64,000 bases of DNA, from the NCBI GenBank assembly GCA_028285345.1, contig JANQPT010000032.1:60792-124791 (forward strand), written 5' to 3'. This stretch comes from Planctomycetales bacterium (lineage in GTDB: Bacteria > Planctomycetota > Planctomycetia > Planctomycetales > Planctomycetaceae). Shown piece after piece: positions 27,843-39,073 of this stretch. The position numbers and the translations under genes were made by a program. The notes under the pieces are model-generated. The model had not been told where the DNA came from. It did no database searches and saw only the letters and a program-made list of their open reading frames with translations. Position 1 is the first letter of the stretch. Each line of letters starts with the position of its first letter.

Positions 27843-30302
27843 GTGCGGTTAACTTTGAGAACTCTGCTGGCGTATTTGGACGATATTCTCGAACCGAAGC
27901 AGGCGAAGGAGCTGGGCGAAAAGATTTCCGACAGTCATTTCGCCACGTCGTTGATCAATCGCATTCGTGAGGTGCTGCGTCGCCGTCGATTGACGGCCCC
28001 GGCATTGAGCGGCCCGGGTGTCGGTCTTGATCCGAACATGGTGGCGGAGTACCTGGACAACACGCTTTCGCCCGAAAAAGTCGCGGACGTGGAGAAGAGT
28101 TGCCTCGAGTCCGACATGTACCTGGCCGAGGTCGCCGGCTGCCATCAAATCTTGACGCTGGTTCTGGGCGAACCGGTGGATATCGTTCCCGAGAGCCGGG
28201 AGCGAATTTATGCCCTGACCGCGCCGGATCGGGCGGTCTCGATTGCCGAACCTGCAGTCGAGTCTGAGGAACAGACCGAACATCAAACTGCCGGCGCCGC
28301 GAAACCGAAACCGGCCGAAGTGGCCGCCCGACCCTCATTGGCGGTCGAAGAGGATGATTTTCGCAAAGGAATTCCGGATTACTTGCGCAAACCGCCGCTC
28401 TGGAAACGGATGATGCCGTATGTGGCCGTCGTCGCGGTGGTATTGTTGGCGATTGCTCCGTTCATGTTGTCACGGGATGCCGATCCCGCTGAATCGCAAA
28501 CCGGACAAGAGCCGGCAAATGTCGCCGCCCTCGCCGGTCAAGACGCTGATAACGGTCCCGAGGCACTGCCGCTGCCGGAACAGCCTGACGAGCCGGAACC
28601 GCGGTCGCAGCCGACGACAGAATCAGCGGACGCGAGCGACGCCGATGCCGCCGATGAGTTTGAAGACAAACCGATCAGTCCGTTGATCGCCCAGAATGAT
28701 CAACCGGCGCCCGAGGGAACGTCAGGTGAAGAGTTTTCGATTGATGCCGCGCCGCCGCCTGACCGTGACATCGAGTTGCCGTCGGATCTTCCACCGGAAG
28801 TCTCCGACGTGACTACTGACGACGAAACCGTCGAATCGACCGTCTTTCCTCCGAGCAACACTCCCGAAGCGGAACCGATCGTCGAGAATCTGCCGCCGCT
28901 GCCCCAAGACGATGGACAGCCGGAACCTGCCGCGGCTTCTGCCGAGGATCCCCCGGCGGCCGTTGATGAAGATCAACCCGATTCCGATGGTGAGACCGGA
29001 CCGGAGTTAAAACCCGCCGCGGACGAGCAAGTGGCCGTGGTGGATACCAAGCCGAAACAATTGACCCCGATCAGTGAACCACCGCAACCGCAACAGCAGC
29101 GGCCGGTGGTCAACGCGCAATATGTTTCGCGGAATGAAATCGTTTTGATCAAGGATCCCAGGCAGGACGGCTGGCGCAAGCTGGCGCCGCGCTCGATGAT
29201 CCATCCCGGGGATCGACTGGTTGTGCCGGAACCTTATAACGCATCCTTCCGTCTCTCAGAGGGGGACACGCACGTCACGTTGCTTCCCGGCGCCCTGAAC
29301 GGGACATCGGTCGAGCTGACCGGCCCGTCGCGGGCCGCCGATCTGACTCTGCGCATCCATCGCGGACGCGTCCTCTTTCGCGGGGATTCGGCCGGGAGGC
29401 CGGACGGTGGCGAACCGGTCAAGATCGGTCTGGAAGTCGCCCAAGAACTGTGGCAGGTGAAATTTCTGACCGCCGATGCCGTGTGGGGGCTGGAGGTCAC
29501 GCCGCAGCAACCGGAGGATTATGAGCAAGACCTGGGACAGCATCGCTTCACAGGCGCGCTGTATGTATTGCAGGGCACGATCCAATTCACCGACGGCAAA
29601 GGATTGGTTCTCGACAAGTCGGGACCCGATTGGATTCCGCTGACGGCGGGACAACGGCCCAATATCAATGCTGAAGGTGAATTGGTCGAAGGCGAGCCGC
29701 TGACGAATACGCCTCAGTGGCTGAAACTGCCCAAGTTGAGCCGCAAGCAGTTCGAATTAGGCCGCCGTTTTATGCGGGAATTTGACGAAGTCCAGCCGAT
29801 TGGAATCTCCTTAGTGGGCTCCGTCGACGATCGCAACGCCGATATTGCAACATTGGGTGTGAAGTGTTTTGCCCTGGCCGAAAACCACAGCGTACTGGCC
29901 GATGTGCTGCGGCAGTCGGAACATGCACAGGCACGTCGCGCGGCGGCGGATGGCCTGCGCGATTGGCTGCCCACCGATCCCGGTAACCGCGAGAAGCTGA
30001 AACAGGCGCTCGCCAAGATCTATCATCCGGAAGATTCAGAGATCGTATACCGCCTGCTGTGGGGAATTCCCAAGGGCGACGCGCAGCGTCTTGACCCTTC
30101 GATGCAGTTGGTGGACTGGATGGGGCATGAGTCTCAGGCCATTCGCGAACTGGCCTATGACCAGGTGTTAAGGCTGACCGGCAAACACAGAACGTCGAAC
30201 TATCACCCCAGCGCCACGACGGCCAAGAGTCGAGAGCGGGCGCTGGAGCGGATGCGGGAATACATCGCTCGTCACAACGGACTGGTGAGCCCTCCTCAGT
30301 AG
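27843..30302 (+). CDS. Membrane protein with N-terminal helical and C-terminal FecR-like domain
   Basis: 819 residues from the GTG at 27843, chosen for GTAGGAG 7 bases upstream; the frame is open ~280 bases earlier but that overlaps the hairpin and the DJ-1 promoter region. The N-terminal ~130 residues contain two similar helical units ([19 protein letters not shown] and [19 protein letters not shown]) resembling cytoplasmic anti-sigma modules. A single membrane helix ([16 protein letters not shown]) is near residues 195-212, followed by a ~190-residue acidic/proline-rich linker. A beta-rich domain then carries a FecR-like pattern ([28 protein letters not shown]) and an alpha-helical end. The order suggests an envelope sensor or anti-sigma-like regulator; no partner sigma gene is adjacent. 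Confidence 0.75.
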   Translation: MRLTLRTLLAYLDDILEPKQAKELGEKISDSHFATSLINRIREVLRRRRLTAPALSGPGVGLDPNMVAEYLDNTLSPEKVADVEKSCLESDMYLAEVAGCHQILTLVLGEPVDIVPESRERIYALTAPDRAVSIAEPAVESEEQTEHQTAGAAKPKPAEVAARPSLAVEEDDFRKGIPDYLRKPPLWKRMMPYVAVVAVVLLAIAPFMLSRDADPAESQTGQEPANVAALAGQDADNGPEALPLPEQPDEPEPRSQPTTESADASDADAADEFEDKPISPLIAQNDQPAPEGTSGEEFSIDAAPPPDRDIELPSDLPPEVSDVTTDDETVESTVFPPSNTPEAEPIVENLPPLPQDDGQPEPAAASAEDPPAAVDEDQPDSDGETGPELKPAADEQVAVVDTKPKQLTPISEPPQPQQQRPVVNAQYVSRNEIVLIKDPRQDGWRKLAPRSMIHPGDRLVVPEPYNASFRLSEGDTHVTLLPGALNGTSVELTGPSRAADLTLRIHRGRVLFRGDSAGRPDGGEPVKIGLEVAQELWQVKFLTADAVWGLEVTPQQPEDYEQDLGQHRFTGALYVLQGTIQFTDGKGLVLDKSGPDWIPLTAGQRPNINAEGELVEGEPLTNTPQWLKLPKLSRKQFELGRRFMREFDEVQPIGISLVGSVDDRNADIATLGVKCFALAENHSVLADVLRQSEHAQARRAAADGLRDWLPTDPGNREKLKQALAKIYHPEDSEIVYRLLWGIPKGDAQRLDPSMQLVDWMGHESQAIRELAYDQVLRLTGKHRTSNYHPSATTAKSRERALERMREYIARHNGLVSPPQ

Positions 30303-30551
30303 GTCTCGCGCGATTTGAACTGCCGGTGTCAGGCCACTGTTCGTGCCTGCGATGGTCGTGGTCCGCGTTGATCGCCAGTCGGGATTGGACTGGCTCCGAA
30401 CAAGCATTGCCTTCTGTCGACGCCGAAGTACCGTATTGGTGTTGCGCCCTCTCCGCAGATTGAATTGGCTGGTTCTTGCATACCCGTCTCGATTCTCAGA
30501 GAATGGGGGCGGTTGAGCGCACCATAATTCATCAATGGCGGGTCAGGTGTT

Positions 30552-30917
30552 TTGAATACGAAGTTGTATGAAACTGAGCAGGACGGTGGGACACTGACAC
30601 TGATTCCACATTTCGGCGCCGGAGAATTTCGATACCGGGACTTCCACATGGCATCGAGTTCGCTACGGCGGGATCTGGCAAGTGAATCAGTTTCGAATCT
30701 CGTGATCGATTTGTCCGACGCGTTTTATTTCGGATCAGAGTTTATCGGCATGATGATCGTGTTTGCGAAAGCAGTGCGGGGACACGGAGGCAACGCGGTC
30801 ATCTGTAATGCGTCAGAGCAAATGCTCGAGGTTCTCAAGACGATGAATATGTCCAAGATCGTACCGATATTTCCCACGCGCGAAGAGGCGACTCAGTGGC
30901 TGTCGGAGCAGACCTAG
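30552..30917 (+). CDS. STAS-domain protein (anti-anti-sigma-like)
   Basis: 121 residues, one STAS fold. The loop LVIDLSDAFYFGSEFIGMM holds the serine (S in YFGSEF) at the position phosphorylated in SpoIIAA-type anti-anti-sigma factors. GGNAVICNASEQMLEVLKTM and a C-terminal helix complete the fold. It could act in a partner-switching pathway or as a planctomycete cytosolic regulator. No anti-sigma kinase gene is adjacent. Confidence 0.85.
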   Translation: MNTKLYETEQDGGTLTLIPHFGAGEFRYRDFHMASSSLRRDLASESVSNLVIDLSDAFYFGSEFIGMMIVFAKAVRGHGGNAVICNASEQMLEVLKTMNMSKIVPIFPTREEATQWLSEQT

Positions 30918-30960
30918 TGTTCCGTCAACATTAAGAATTGGGGTTCCCTACTTTCGGTGA

Positions 30961-30978
30961 GCACGCCAACGAGCGTGC
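30961..30978. repeat. Small palindrome GCACGC-CAACGA-GCGTGC
   Basis: A 6-bp perfect stem between the STAS gene and sucA. A related palindrome is at 8579-8597. Confidence 0.3.
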
Positions 30979-31096
30979 GGACTTGCTATGACGACCCCAA
31001 AATCAAAGCCTTACAAGGCACTAGTGGCCGCCTGCTGCTCGAATCGGTCGCATCGTAATCACACCCGCGAAACAGATGTGGGAATTGGAATCGCCC

Positions 31097-33973
31097 ATGA
31101 ACTCAGCAGCCGATGACGGCCGTCGATTGCAGAATCAATCCGCCAATCAAAACGGCAACGGATCCTTGCAAGGTTTCAACAGCCAGAGTTTGGAATACGT
31201 CGAAAATCTGTTCAGCGATTTTCAGCGCGATCCCGGCTCCGTTCCCGACGAATGGCGGCGGATGTTTGATGAGGAGATCAACGGCAACGGTGCGTCGCAT
31301 GCGAATTCCACCGGCTCGCCGTTTCCCCGGCGGAGCCTGTTCAATCCCCCCGGCGGCCGCGCCAGTGCGGGCGATGGTTCGGGCATCGGCGACGAAGCAC
31401 TACATTTGGCGGGATTGCAGGAACGGCTGGACCAGTTGATTCGCAATTATCGTGTGCGTGGTCACACTGTCGCTGCGGTTGATCCTTTGGAACAGCCCCG
31501 CTCCGAGCCGGTCGAGTTGGATCCCGCGTTCTACGGGTTCAGTGACGACGACCTCGAACGTCCGATGTCCACGGAGTGGTTCGGCGGTCCGGAGGTCAAC
31601 ACGATTCGTGCCATGATCAAATGGCTGCAGACGACCTATTGCCGTTCGATCGGTGTGCAGTTCATGCACATCGACAGCCTGCGGGTCCGGCAGTGGCTGC
31701 AAGATCGCATGGAAAAGACGGCCAATCACATCAAGCTCAGCCGTGAGGAACAGATCCGCATCCTTACGAGGCTCAGCAATGCAGTCGTGTTCGAGGAATT
31801 CATTCAGACCAAGTTCGTGGGAGCCAAGAGTTTCTCATTGGAGGGTGCGGAGAGTTTGATTCCGCTGCTCGACATGGCGATCGAGAAGGCGGGGGAAGAC
31901 GGCGTTCAAGAAGTCGTGCTGGGGATGGCGCATCGCGGCCGGCTGAACGTCCTGGCCAACGTGCTGGGCAAGAGTCCGCGGCTGATCTTTCGCGAGTTCG
32001 AGGACAAGGATCCGGAATTGCATGTGGGGCGCGGGGACGTCAAATATCATCTGGGCCACAGCTCGGATTGGACGACGGCGTCGGGCAAGGAAGTACATTT
32101 GACGCTCTGTTTTAATCCCAGCCACCTTGAGTTCGTCAGCCCCGTAGCCCTGGGCCGACTGAGGGCTAAACAGGACCGCGCCGGCGACCGCGAGGGACGC
32201 AACAGCATGGCGATCCTGATCCACGGCGACGCGGCGTTTGCCGGAGAAGGGATCGTGCAGGAGACCCTGAATCTCAGCGAATTGGCCGGCTATTCGACCG
32301 GCGGCACGGTCCACATTATCGTCAACAACCAGATCGGATTTACCACGTCGCAGACCGACTCCCGCTCCTGCACCTATGCCACCGACGTGGCCAAGATGCT
32401 GCAGAGCCCGATCTTTCACGTCAACGGTGAGGATCCCGAAGCAGTGGCGCAGGTCGTCCATTTGGCGCTCGATTTTCGCCGCGAATTTGGGCGCGACGTG
32501 ATCATCGACATGTACTGCTATCGGCGACGCGGTCACAACGAAGGTGATGAGCCGATGTTTACGCATCCGGTGATGTACCGGGCGATCAAGCAGCGGCCGA
32601 CGGTGTTCGAAGGATATTTGGAACACCTGCTGTCGCTGCGCGGAGTCACCAAAGAAGAAGCCGACGCCCTGATCGAGTCCCGCCGCAAAGATCTGGAAGC
32701 AGATTTGGCCATCGCCCGCCGCGACAGGTTCATTCAGTGCGTGGATATGTTGGGCGGAGTCTGGCTGGGATTCCACGGCGGTCACGTCAGCAAGGCTGAT
32801 AACGTCTCCACCAACGTTGCCCAGTCGATTCTCAGCGAGATCTTGACGATTCAGACGGAAGTTCCCGAGGACTTTAAGCCGCATCCCAAAATTCGCCGGC
32901 TGCTACAAGCGCGGCGCGAAATGGCTGAGGGCAAGCGTCCGCTCGATTGGGGTGCGGCCGAGGCGCTGGCCTACGGAACCGCCGTTGCCGAGGGAACCCG
33001 GCTGCGGCTCAGCGGTCAGGATGTCGGACGGGGTACGTTCAGTCATCGGCATGCGGTGCTGCACGACTACGACGACGGGCATACCTACGTTCCGCTGCAA
33101 CATCTGGCCCGCGAACAGGGGCCGGTTGACATCTACAACAGCCCGCTTTCCGAGGCGGGCGTACTCGGCTTCGAGTACGGCTACAGCCTTGACTGTCCCG
33201 ATGGTCTGGTGATTTGGGAGGCACAGTTCGGGGACTTCGCTAACACGGCGCAGGTGATCTTCGATCAGTTTATCGCCAGCGGCGAGGACAAGTGGGACCG
33301 GCTGAGCGGGCTGGTGGTGTTGTTGCCGCACGGCTTTGAAGGGCAGGGGCCGGAACATTCCAGCGCGCGGCTGGAACGATATTTAACGTTGGCCGCAGAC
33401 CACAACATGCAAGTCGTTTCGCCAACGTCTCCGGCGCAGTTTTTCCATTGCTTGCGCCGCCAAGTTCTCTGCCGTTGGCGGAAACCGCTGGTTGTGATGA
33501 CTCCCAAGAGCTTGCTGCGGCATCCCGATGCGGTGTCGACGCTGGAGGAATGCGCTGACGGCGGTTTCCAATATCTCATTCCCGATCAATCGGATTGCGA
33601 TCCGCAGAGCGTCACTCAAATTCTGCTCTGCTGCGGAAAGATTTACTACGAATTGGTGCGGGAACGGGCCGAATGGGACCGCAATGACGTGGCCATCATT
33701 CGCGTCGAACAGCTCTATCCGCTCTATACCGACGGTTTGCGGGCAATCTTGTCGGACTACCCCGAAGGAACGCCTGTCACGTGGGTCCAAGAAGAGCCGG
33801 AGAATATGGGCGCGTGGCGATTTATCCGTTGCCGGCTCGGTGAGCGGATCTTTGATCAATACCCGCTTTCGGGATTATATCGCCCCTCCTCCGCCAGCCC
33901 GGCAACCGGTTCCGCCCGTAGTCATCGCCTGGAGCAAGAAGTGCTGGTGGCGCGCGCGTTTGATCGGCATTAG
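31097..33973 (+). CDS. sucA: 2-oxoglutarate dehydrogenase E1 component
   Basis: 958 residues from the ATG at 31097; an in-frame ATG at 31076 is an alternative and the ribosome site does not settle it. The N-terminal [20 protein letters not shown] module is typical for E1o. The thiamine-diphosphate domains carry [14 protein letters not shown], the [14 protein letters not shown] cofactor stretch and [29 protein letters not shown] lies in the C-terminal half. It decarboxylates 2-oxoglutarate in the TCA cycle. No E2 (sucB) or E3 gene is in the window, so the operon is split. Confidence 0.95.
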   Translation: MNSAADDGRRLQNQSANQNGNGSLQGFNSQSLEYVENLFSDFQRDPGSVPDEWRRMFDEEINGNGASHANSTGSPFPRRSLFNPPGGRASAGDGSGIGDEALHLAGLQERLDQLIRNYRVRGHTVAAVDPLEQPRSEPVELDPAFYGFSDDDLERPMSTEWFGGPEVNTIRAMIKWLQTTYCRSIGVQFMHIDSLRVRQWLQDRMEKTANHIKLSREEQIRILTRLSNAVVFEEFIQTKFVGAKSFSLEGAESLIPLLDMAIEKAGEDGVQEVVLGMAHRGRLNVLANVLGKSPRLIFREFEDKDPELHVGRGDVKYHLGHSSDWTTASGKEVHLTLCFNPSHLEFVSPVALGRLRAKQDRAGDREGRNSMAILIHGDAAFAGEGIVQETLNLSELAGYSTGGTVHIIVNNQIGFTTSQTDSRSCTYATDVAKMLQSPIFHVNGEDPEAVAQVVHLALDFRREFGRDVIIDMYCYRRRGHNEGDEPMFTHPVMYRAIKQRPTVFEGYLEHLLSLRGVTKEEADALIESRRKDLEADLAIARRDRFIQCVDMLGGVWLGFHGGHVSKADNVSTNVAQSILSEILTIQTEVPEDFKPHPKIRRLLQARREMAEGKRPLDWGAAEALAYGTAVAEGTRLRLSGQDVGRGTFSHRHAVLHDYDDGHTYVPLQHLAREQGPVDIYNSPLSEAGVLGFEYGYSLDCPDGLVIWEAQFGDFANTAQVIFDQFIASGEDKWDRLSGLVVLLPHGFEGQGPEHSSARLERYLTLAADHNMQVVSPTSPAQFFHCLRRQVLCRWRKPLVVMTPKSLLRHPDAVSTLEECADGGFQYLIPDQSDCDPQSVTQILLCCGKIYYELVRERAEWDRNDVAIIRVEQLYPLYTDGLRAILSDYPEGTPVTWVQEEPENMGAWRFIRCRLGERIFDQYPLSGLYRPSSASPATGSARSHRLEQEVLVARAFDRH

Positions 33974-34025
33974 GCCTAGCGAGTGCCTGCCACGACTCCG
34001 TACCCCATTCGAGATTGACCGGCCG

Positions 34026-35237
34026 GTGACGGTGCTGACTAAGAATTTGCTTTCCGCTTTCCACGCAACGCGATTCGTGGTGATCGCCGCAGCGCTCATT
34101 GGCCTCTCACTTACGAAGCCGAGTTTGTGCGATGCGGGAGAACAACCCGGCTCGACTGTGGCTCCCGACGCGGAGACGAACCCGCCGGTCAAGGAATCGT
34201 CGCTCCGAAGACTTGTCGATCACAAATCGGCGCGACCCGATTGGCAATATCGCGCTATCAACATCTACTTCGCGACGTTCGCTTTCGTCATCGGCGCGTG
34301 CATCGGCAGCTTCTTGAACGTGGTGATCTACCGACTGCCGCTGGGGATGGGATTGTTGCGCGCCGATTCGCACTGCCCCGTCTGCAAAATGCCGATCGCC
34401 TTTAAGGACAACGTGCCGATCTTTGGCTGGCTCAAACTTCGCGGGCGCTGCCGGGAGTGCGCCGTCCGCATTTCTCCCCGGTACATGCTGGTTGAACTGG
34501 GGACGGCGCTATTGTTTCTGATGATCGTCGGCACGGAGTTGCTCACCGGGGGAGCGAATCTACCGGGCCATCCATCAGGCAGCGCCGGCATGTCCGCGCT
34601 GCCAGTCTTGACGTTTGAGGTGATCGCCATCTCGCTTTCACACTGTTACTTAGCGTCGACGCTGCTCTGTTGCGTGTTGATCGTCGCCGACGGCCACGGT
34701 TTGCCCGCCCGGTTGGTCGTGCCCGCACTCGCAGTGGGACTGCTAAACCCGTACCGCGCTGCCGGTTCGCTGCCGCTGCCGGCCAACTGGCCCTGGCCGA
34801 CGCTGACTGACGCGGTGACCGGGCTGATCGTCGGGGCGCTGTTGGGAACGGTACTGGGGATTGCCGAGCGCTACGACGACGACGGCGATCGGCGTCAACG
34901 GGCGCTGATGCTCGTTTTGGGCCTGATTGGGTGCTATTTGGGTTGGAATGTCAGCCTGTTTGCCGCATCCGTGACGGCAGTTGGGATGATTGCACTCGCC
35001 ATGTCGGCGCAGAAACTCCCCTGGCTGTCGCGAATCCCGGTAATCGCCGTTCCCGCGCTGGCGGCGGTGTTGCTGATTCCGGTTTGGAACAGGGCGGCGG
35101 CCACGTCCTGGTGGCCCCGGCCGGAGAACGGTTTACCGTGGATGGCGGCGGCATTCACGATTCTGCTACTGCTGTCGCTGTTGATCCGCCGCGTGCGGAT
35201 GAGCGAGCAACTGCTGGATTACGGCGCGCAGAGTTGA
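34026..35237 (+). CDS. Prepilin peptidase-like membrane protein with altered catalytic positions
   Basis: About 403 residues if the GTG at 34026 is used; no nearby ATG exists, so the start is uncertain. The N-terminal methylase-like half is well kept: GSFLNVVIYRLP at 94-105 and two CxxC pairs (C117/C120, C142/C145) in CPVCKMPIAFKDNVPIFGW. The aspartyl-protease half is less so. Where the family has IDxD...LP, this protein has LIVADGHGLP, with Val at the position of the first catalytic Asp (V220), and the GxGDxK motif reads DDGDRRQR. The protein has about eight membrane helices and an N-terminal extension of ~75 residues with a hydrophobic, signal-like segment. It may process type IV pilin-like proteins, or have lost that activity. 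It begins 52 bases after sucA. Confidence 0.75.
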   Translation: MTVLTKNLLSAFHATRFVVIAAALIGLSLTKPSLCDAGEQPGSTVAPDAETNPPVKESSLRRLVDHKSARPDWQYRAINIYFATFAFVIGACIGSFLNVVIYRLPLGMGLLRADSHCPVCKMPIAFKDNVPIFGWLKLRGRCRECAVRISPRYMLVELGTALLFLMIVGTELLTGGANLPGHPSGSAGMSALPVLTFEVIAISLSHCYLASTLLCCVLIVADGHGLPARLVVPALAVGLLNPYRAAGSLPLPANWPWPTLTDAVTGLIVGALLGTVLGIAERYDDDGDRRQRALMLVLGLIGCYLGWNVSLFAASVTAVGMIALAMSAQKLPWLSRIPVIAVPALAAVLLIPVWNRAAATSWWPRPENGLPWMAAAFTILLLLSLLIRRVRMSEQLLDYGAQS

Positions 35238-35252
35238 TCGCGATCGGCGCTC

Positions 35253-37775
35253 TTACTCCTGTTTTGCCGGCTTTCGACAACGATCCAAAAACCCGTGCCC
35301 GCACACGTCCGGGTCATCCAACGGCAGCTTGTAAGTCCAATCGGCCGCTTCATACAGGATGACTTCTTTGATCTCTTCGGTTCGCGACAGCAGATCGCAG
35401 ATGATCTCCTCGCGGCGGCGGCTGATCTGTGGGCGATCGGGATAGCGGAATGTCTCTTGCGCTTCATAGAAGAAGCTCCTCGGTCCGCGAAAATCCGAAC
35501 CACGGTTGGCGGCGAGATCCTGCACACACCGGCGGACGAATTCGTCGAGCGGCTTCGGCTCCGGACTGAACCGCACGCCCAAAAACACCGGTTCGATCGA
35601 CGTGCCGGACAGATCGACGAGCGTCATCCCCTCGCCGATCGCGGGAATGTAGTTGAGCGAACTCCAGATCGACCGGTAGTATTCGCGGCCGTACTTCGTG
35701 CCGTCCGGTTTCGTCATCTCTTCGAGCGCGTCCTGCACATTGTTGATGACCGCTGCACTGGGCGGAATCACCGCACGGATTCGCCGGTTGGGGAACTCCC
35801 GTTCGATCTCCCGCAGCAGTTCGCTCACCCCCGCAGCGACATACTTGTTGCGAGCGAACCGCCACGCAGAGGGGCTGTCGGGCGACTGGCAGGTCCCTTC
35901 CCATGCGCCGGGCTGCCACGTCGTGATCTGTTCGACCGTTTTCGGAGTAGCAGCGAGTTTTTGCAGCCGCTGATCGTCGGCGGCCGCCAGCGGCGCGAAC
36001 GCGCGGTCGATGCCCAGCCGCTGGAAGCTCCGCTTCAGCGCGAAGTAGTGCGCGATCGGCCGAATGCCGTCGACGCCGTCGCCCTGTGAAGCGGCCAGTT
36101 GGATGTGTGAGCGGGTGTTGATGAAGATCTCATCGAACGCGGGATAACTGAGCAAATGTCTCAATTGGTTGACCGCCAGCTTGCGGGCCCGTGGCCGGCC
36201 AAAATCGAGCATCTCCACCGACCAGGGTTGGCCCCGGTCGATGACAATTATGTGTTTGCCAAGCGGTTGCTGCTGCGGTCCCCGGCCCAACAACGCGTGG
36301 CTTGCCTGAGCGGCTTGGAACTCGGCGTGAAATCCGCCGCCGGCGGTGATGGGCGCGATTAACGTCTGCTTCGCCTGCGGCGTCAAATCGGCGAGCGCCC
36401 AATATTGATTGAGTCGCCCCAATCGGTTGCCCGCTTGGGCGAACAGCCGTGCGGGCATTGCGGCGGGTATCTCCGTCCGCTCGCCGACTTCGGTTCGGGC
36501 CTTCAACCAAAAGTACCGCATCGCCGGCGAGACTTTGATTCCGGAGAACTGTAGCTCGTGGTCACCCTCGGAAGTCACGGCGTCATAGTCGACGTGCGTC
36601 AGCCGTTGCTCCACGAGATCTTGGATGTCGGCGTACTCGCGGAGCGTGTATTCCTGTTTGCCGCTTCGCTGCAGCACAAACGCGTTGGCCGCGATCGGCG
36701 GGAAGTCGGCGGTGACGATTTCAAAATCGCGATGCCCCTGCTCGAACCGTTTCGCCAATTCGGCCGCATTTTCCACGTTGCGAATCACGATCCGGTCAAG
36801 GGTCGCTTCGGCGTTGTGCCCCATTGCATCCAGCAGGGTGCGGTAGTTCGCGAAACAGACCTCATCGGGATGGTAGTTCACCACCGGCGAGGCGAGCGGC
36901 AGGAATCCCCACAGATAATTGCCGTCGCCGTCGAACGTCGGCACGTCGTAGTATTTTGTGAGTGCCGGCTCGAACGGGCGAAAACTGGCGGTCAACTTGA
37001 TCCCGTGCTGCGCGGCACTGCCGGTGAACTTGTCGCCGAACGCGGGATCGAGCCGCAAGGCCAGCGTCTGCCGCAGCCAACTCCACGACATCATTTTGCC
37101 CCCGCTGTTGAGCGCGGCGGTAAGCCGCTCACTGTTAATGATCGCCTCGGCCTGTCCCCGATAACGCCGCCAATCCTCCTCGGAATAACTGCCGCGGTCC
37201 GCCATGTACGGAAACGGAGACTGCCAGACAATCAACCGCGTGATGCCCTGCGCCTGCAAGCGGCGAAAATACTGGTCGAACCCCGCCTTATCGATCGGGC
37301 GGAACTGTCCAGTCGAGGCATTGGAGAACGTGTAGATGATGTCGTCGACGAGATCCGCAACGTAGGAGATCGGGCGGTCAGGCGGCGCGGCCCGGACTTG
37401 GAGCGTCTGCGTCGTCTCGCCCAACGTGACTTGCAACTCGAATGCCGGCCGCAATTCGGTTTCCGACGAGCGGATGCTCAGGAACCCGTCCGGAGTGACC
37501 ACAATCGCCAGTCCCGAGAATTTGATTGACCGCCCACGACCGAGGACGTTTTCGCCACGTTTGGCGGTGAGCGAAACTGCCCGGTCTCCCAGTTTGCCGC
37601 TGGTGATTGGCCAGGAGCGATTCCCACCGGCGACGTAGCAAAAGGGGGCGCGTAGGTTGCTGGGCAACAGCGCTACCGCAGGAGGTGCACCGTTCCGCGT
37701 CTCTTCGGCAAAACCGGGCGTCGCGCCCATCAGAAGCGGTGCTACGGCTGTCGCAATTAGAATACGGTGAATCAT
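35253..37775 (-). CDS. Large secreted protein, possibly TIM-barrel glycoside hydrolase-like, function unknown
   Basis: 840 residues from the ATG at 37775 (MIHRILIATAVAPLLMGATP signal peptide, cut near residue 25); an upstream ATG at 37841 is disfavoured because the signal peptide would be internal. An N-terminal beta-rich ~110-residue domain precedes a long alpha/beta region with ITRLIVWQSPFPYM, GIKLTASFRPFEP, FDEIFINTRSH and RIRAVIPPSAAVI, which looks like a barrel. I could not place it in a named family. Export plus the barrel-like pattern suggest polysaccharide or glycan processing, but no catalytic residue is identifiable. Confidence 0.75.
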   Translation of the reverse strand: MIHRILIATAVAPLLMGATPGFAEETRNGAPPAVALLPSNLRAPFCYVAGGNRSWPITSGKLGDRAVSLTAKRGENVLGRGRSIKFSGLAIVVTPDGFLSIRSSETELRPAFELQVTLGETTQTLQVRAAPPDRPISYVADLVDDIIYTFSNASTGQFRPIDKAGFDQYFRRLQAQGITRLIVWQSPFPYMADRGSYSEEDWRRYRGQAEAIINSERLTAALNSGGKMMSWSWLRQTLALRLDPAFGDKFTGSAAQHGIKLTASFRPFEPALTKYYDVPTFDGDGNYLWGFLPLASPVVNYHPDEVCFANYRTLLDAMGHNAEATLDRIVIRNVENAAELAKRFEQGHRDFEIVTADFPPIAANAFVLQRSGKQEYTLREYADIQDLVEQRLTHVDYDAVTSEGDHELQFSGIKVSPAMRYFWLKARTEVGERTEIPAAMPARLFAQAGNRLGRLNQYWALADLTPQAKQTLIAPITAGGGFHAEFQAAQASHALLGRGPQQQPLGKHIIVIDRGQPWSVEMLDFGRPRARKLAVNQLRHLLSYPAFDEIFINTRSHIQLAASQGDGVDGIRPIAHYFALKRSFQRLGIDRAFAPLAAADDQRLQKLAATPKTVEQITTWQPGAWEGTCQSPDSPSAWRFARNKYVAAGVSELLREIEREFPNRRIRAVIPPSAAVINNVQDALEEMTKPDGTKYGREYYRSIWSSLNYIPAIGEGMTLVDLSGTSIEPVFLGVRFSPEPKPLDEFVRRCVQDLAANRGSDFRGPRSFFYEAQETFRYPDRPQISRRREEIICDLLSRTEEIKEVILYEAADWTYKLPLDDPDVCGHGFLDRCRKPAKQE

Positions 37776-37998
37776 GGATTGGTACGATTGAAAAGGTCGA
37801 AGAAATCCAAGCCGCAGGATGTCACACAACACTCCCGGCAAGCAGCCTACTCATGCGGAGCAAGGCATTTTGCAATTCTAGCGTGTTTCAGAACAACGCT
37901 GAACGGTATGATCAAATTGCGGTTCGCTGACGGCCGTACGATGGTTGAAGGCAATTGGACGAGTCGATGGACTCCAGATCGATCCGAGGAGAAACTGC

Positions 37999-39039
37999 AT
38001 GAGAAATTCCAAGCTTCTGATGCTCATCGTGTTGTGCTTGTCGATGACGGACGTCGAAACGCATGGAGAAGACGCGACGCGCCAAGCGATGCAAGGGGGG
38101 AAAATCACGGCGGAACAGGCGGGAAAATTGGAAGATCGTGTCAAACAGAACCCCAAAGACATCGCATCACGAACGAAGCTGCTCGGCTTCTATTTCATGA
38201 AGCAATTTCAAGACCCATCCGCCGAAAAAACGCGGCAAACACACATCCTGTGGTTGATCCACAATGTTCCACAGTCGGAAGTCCTGTCGACGCCGTTTGG
38301 ACACCTCAATCTCATCACGGAGCGGGAAGCTTACTTGAATGGCAAACGAATGTGGGAGGAGCATCTTGCGAGCACGCCTGACGACCTAAGACTGCTCGAA
38401 AACTCGGCAAGCTATTTCACTCTGCACGACCGCGACTTGGCATTTGAATCACTCAAGAAGGCGCATGCTCTCGACAAGCAGAATCCTAAATGGCCGAAAA
38501 AGCAGGGACAACTCCATAACTTGAACATGATGTTCCGTTCCGGAAAAGACCGTGCCGCCATCGCCGGACAAGCACTGGAGCAATTCCAATTGGCCTACAG
38601 TCTGGCGAAAGAGATTGAACGAGACGAATTGATCGTCGAATTGGCGCGAACAGCATTTGCAGCCGGGAAACTTCAAAAAGCCAAGGAGTATGCAGAGCTT
38701 GCATTGAAGGATACTGAGAATGGTCGGTTCGCTGGAGAGCGGATACACCACGGAAATAACATTCTCGGCCGAATCGCCTTGGCCAAGAATCACGTCGCCG
38801 AGGCAAAGAAACACCTGATCAAAGCCGGCAAGACTCCGGGCTCTCCGCCGCTGAACTCATTCGGACCAAACATGCAACTCGCTAGGGAACTGCTCAAGAA
38901 AGGTGAGACAGATGTTGTGCTCGAATATTTTCAGCTATGTTCGGGCTTCTGGGAGTCAGGACAGGACCAGCTCGACGAATGGTCGGCGACTGTCAAGGCG
39001 GGGAAGATTCCAAACTTCGGCGCCAACCTAAGATACTAG
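37999..39039 (+). CDS. Secreted TPR-like helical protein
   Basis: 346 residues from the ATG at 37999 with GAGGAG 7 bases upstream. A signal peptide (RNSKLLMLIVLCLSM) is followed by repeated helix pairs: LLENSASYFTLHDRDLAFES, LVELARTAFAAGKLQKAKEY-like units and HHGNNILGRIALAKNHVAEA. The spacing matches TPR or SEL1-like repeats. Probably a periplasmic protein-binding scaffold. Partners unknown. It is divergent from the large secreted protein before it. Confidence 0.72.
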   Translation: MRNSKLLMLIVLCLSMTDVETHGEDATRQAMQGGKITAEQAGKLEDRVKQNPKDIASRTKLLGFYFMKQFQDPSAEKTRQTHILWLIHNVPQSEVLSTPFGHLNLITEREAYLNGKRMWEEHLASTPDDLRLLENSASYFTLHDRDLAFESLKKAHALDKQNPKWPKKQGQLHNLNMMFRSGKDRAAIAGQALEQFQLAYSLAKEIERDELIVELARTAFAAGKLQKAKEYAELALKDTENGRFAGERIHHGNNILGRIALAKNHVAEAKKHLIKAGKTPGSPPLNSFGPNMQLARELLKKGETDVVLEYFQLCSGFWESGQDQLDEWSATVKAGKIPNFGANLRY

Positions 39040-39073
39040 GTTTTGCACTACAATCCGCCCAAAAGTTGTGGCG

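Noticed and set aside
33528..34025. Upstream extension of the prepilin peptidase frame into sucA
   Set aside because: It lies in another frame of a well-conserved sucA 3' end and has no peptidase similarity.
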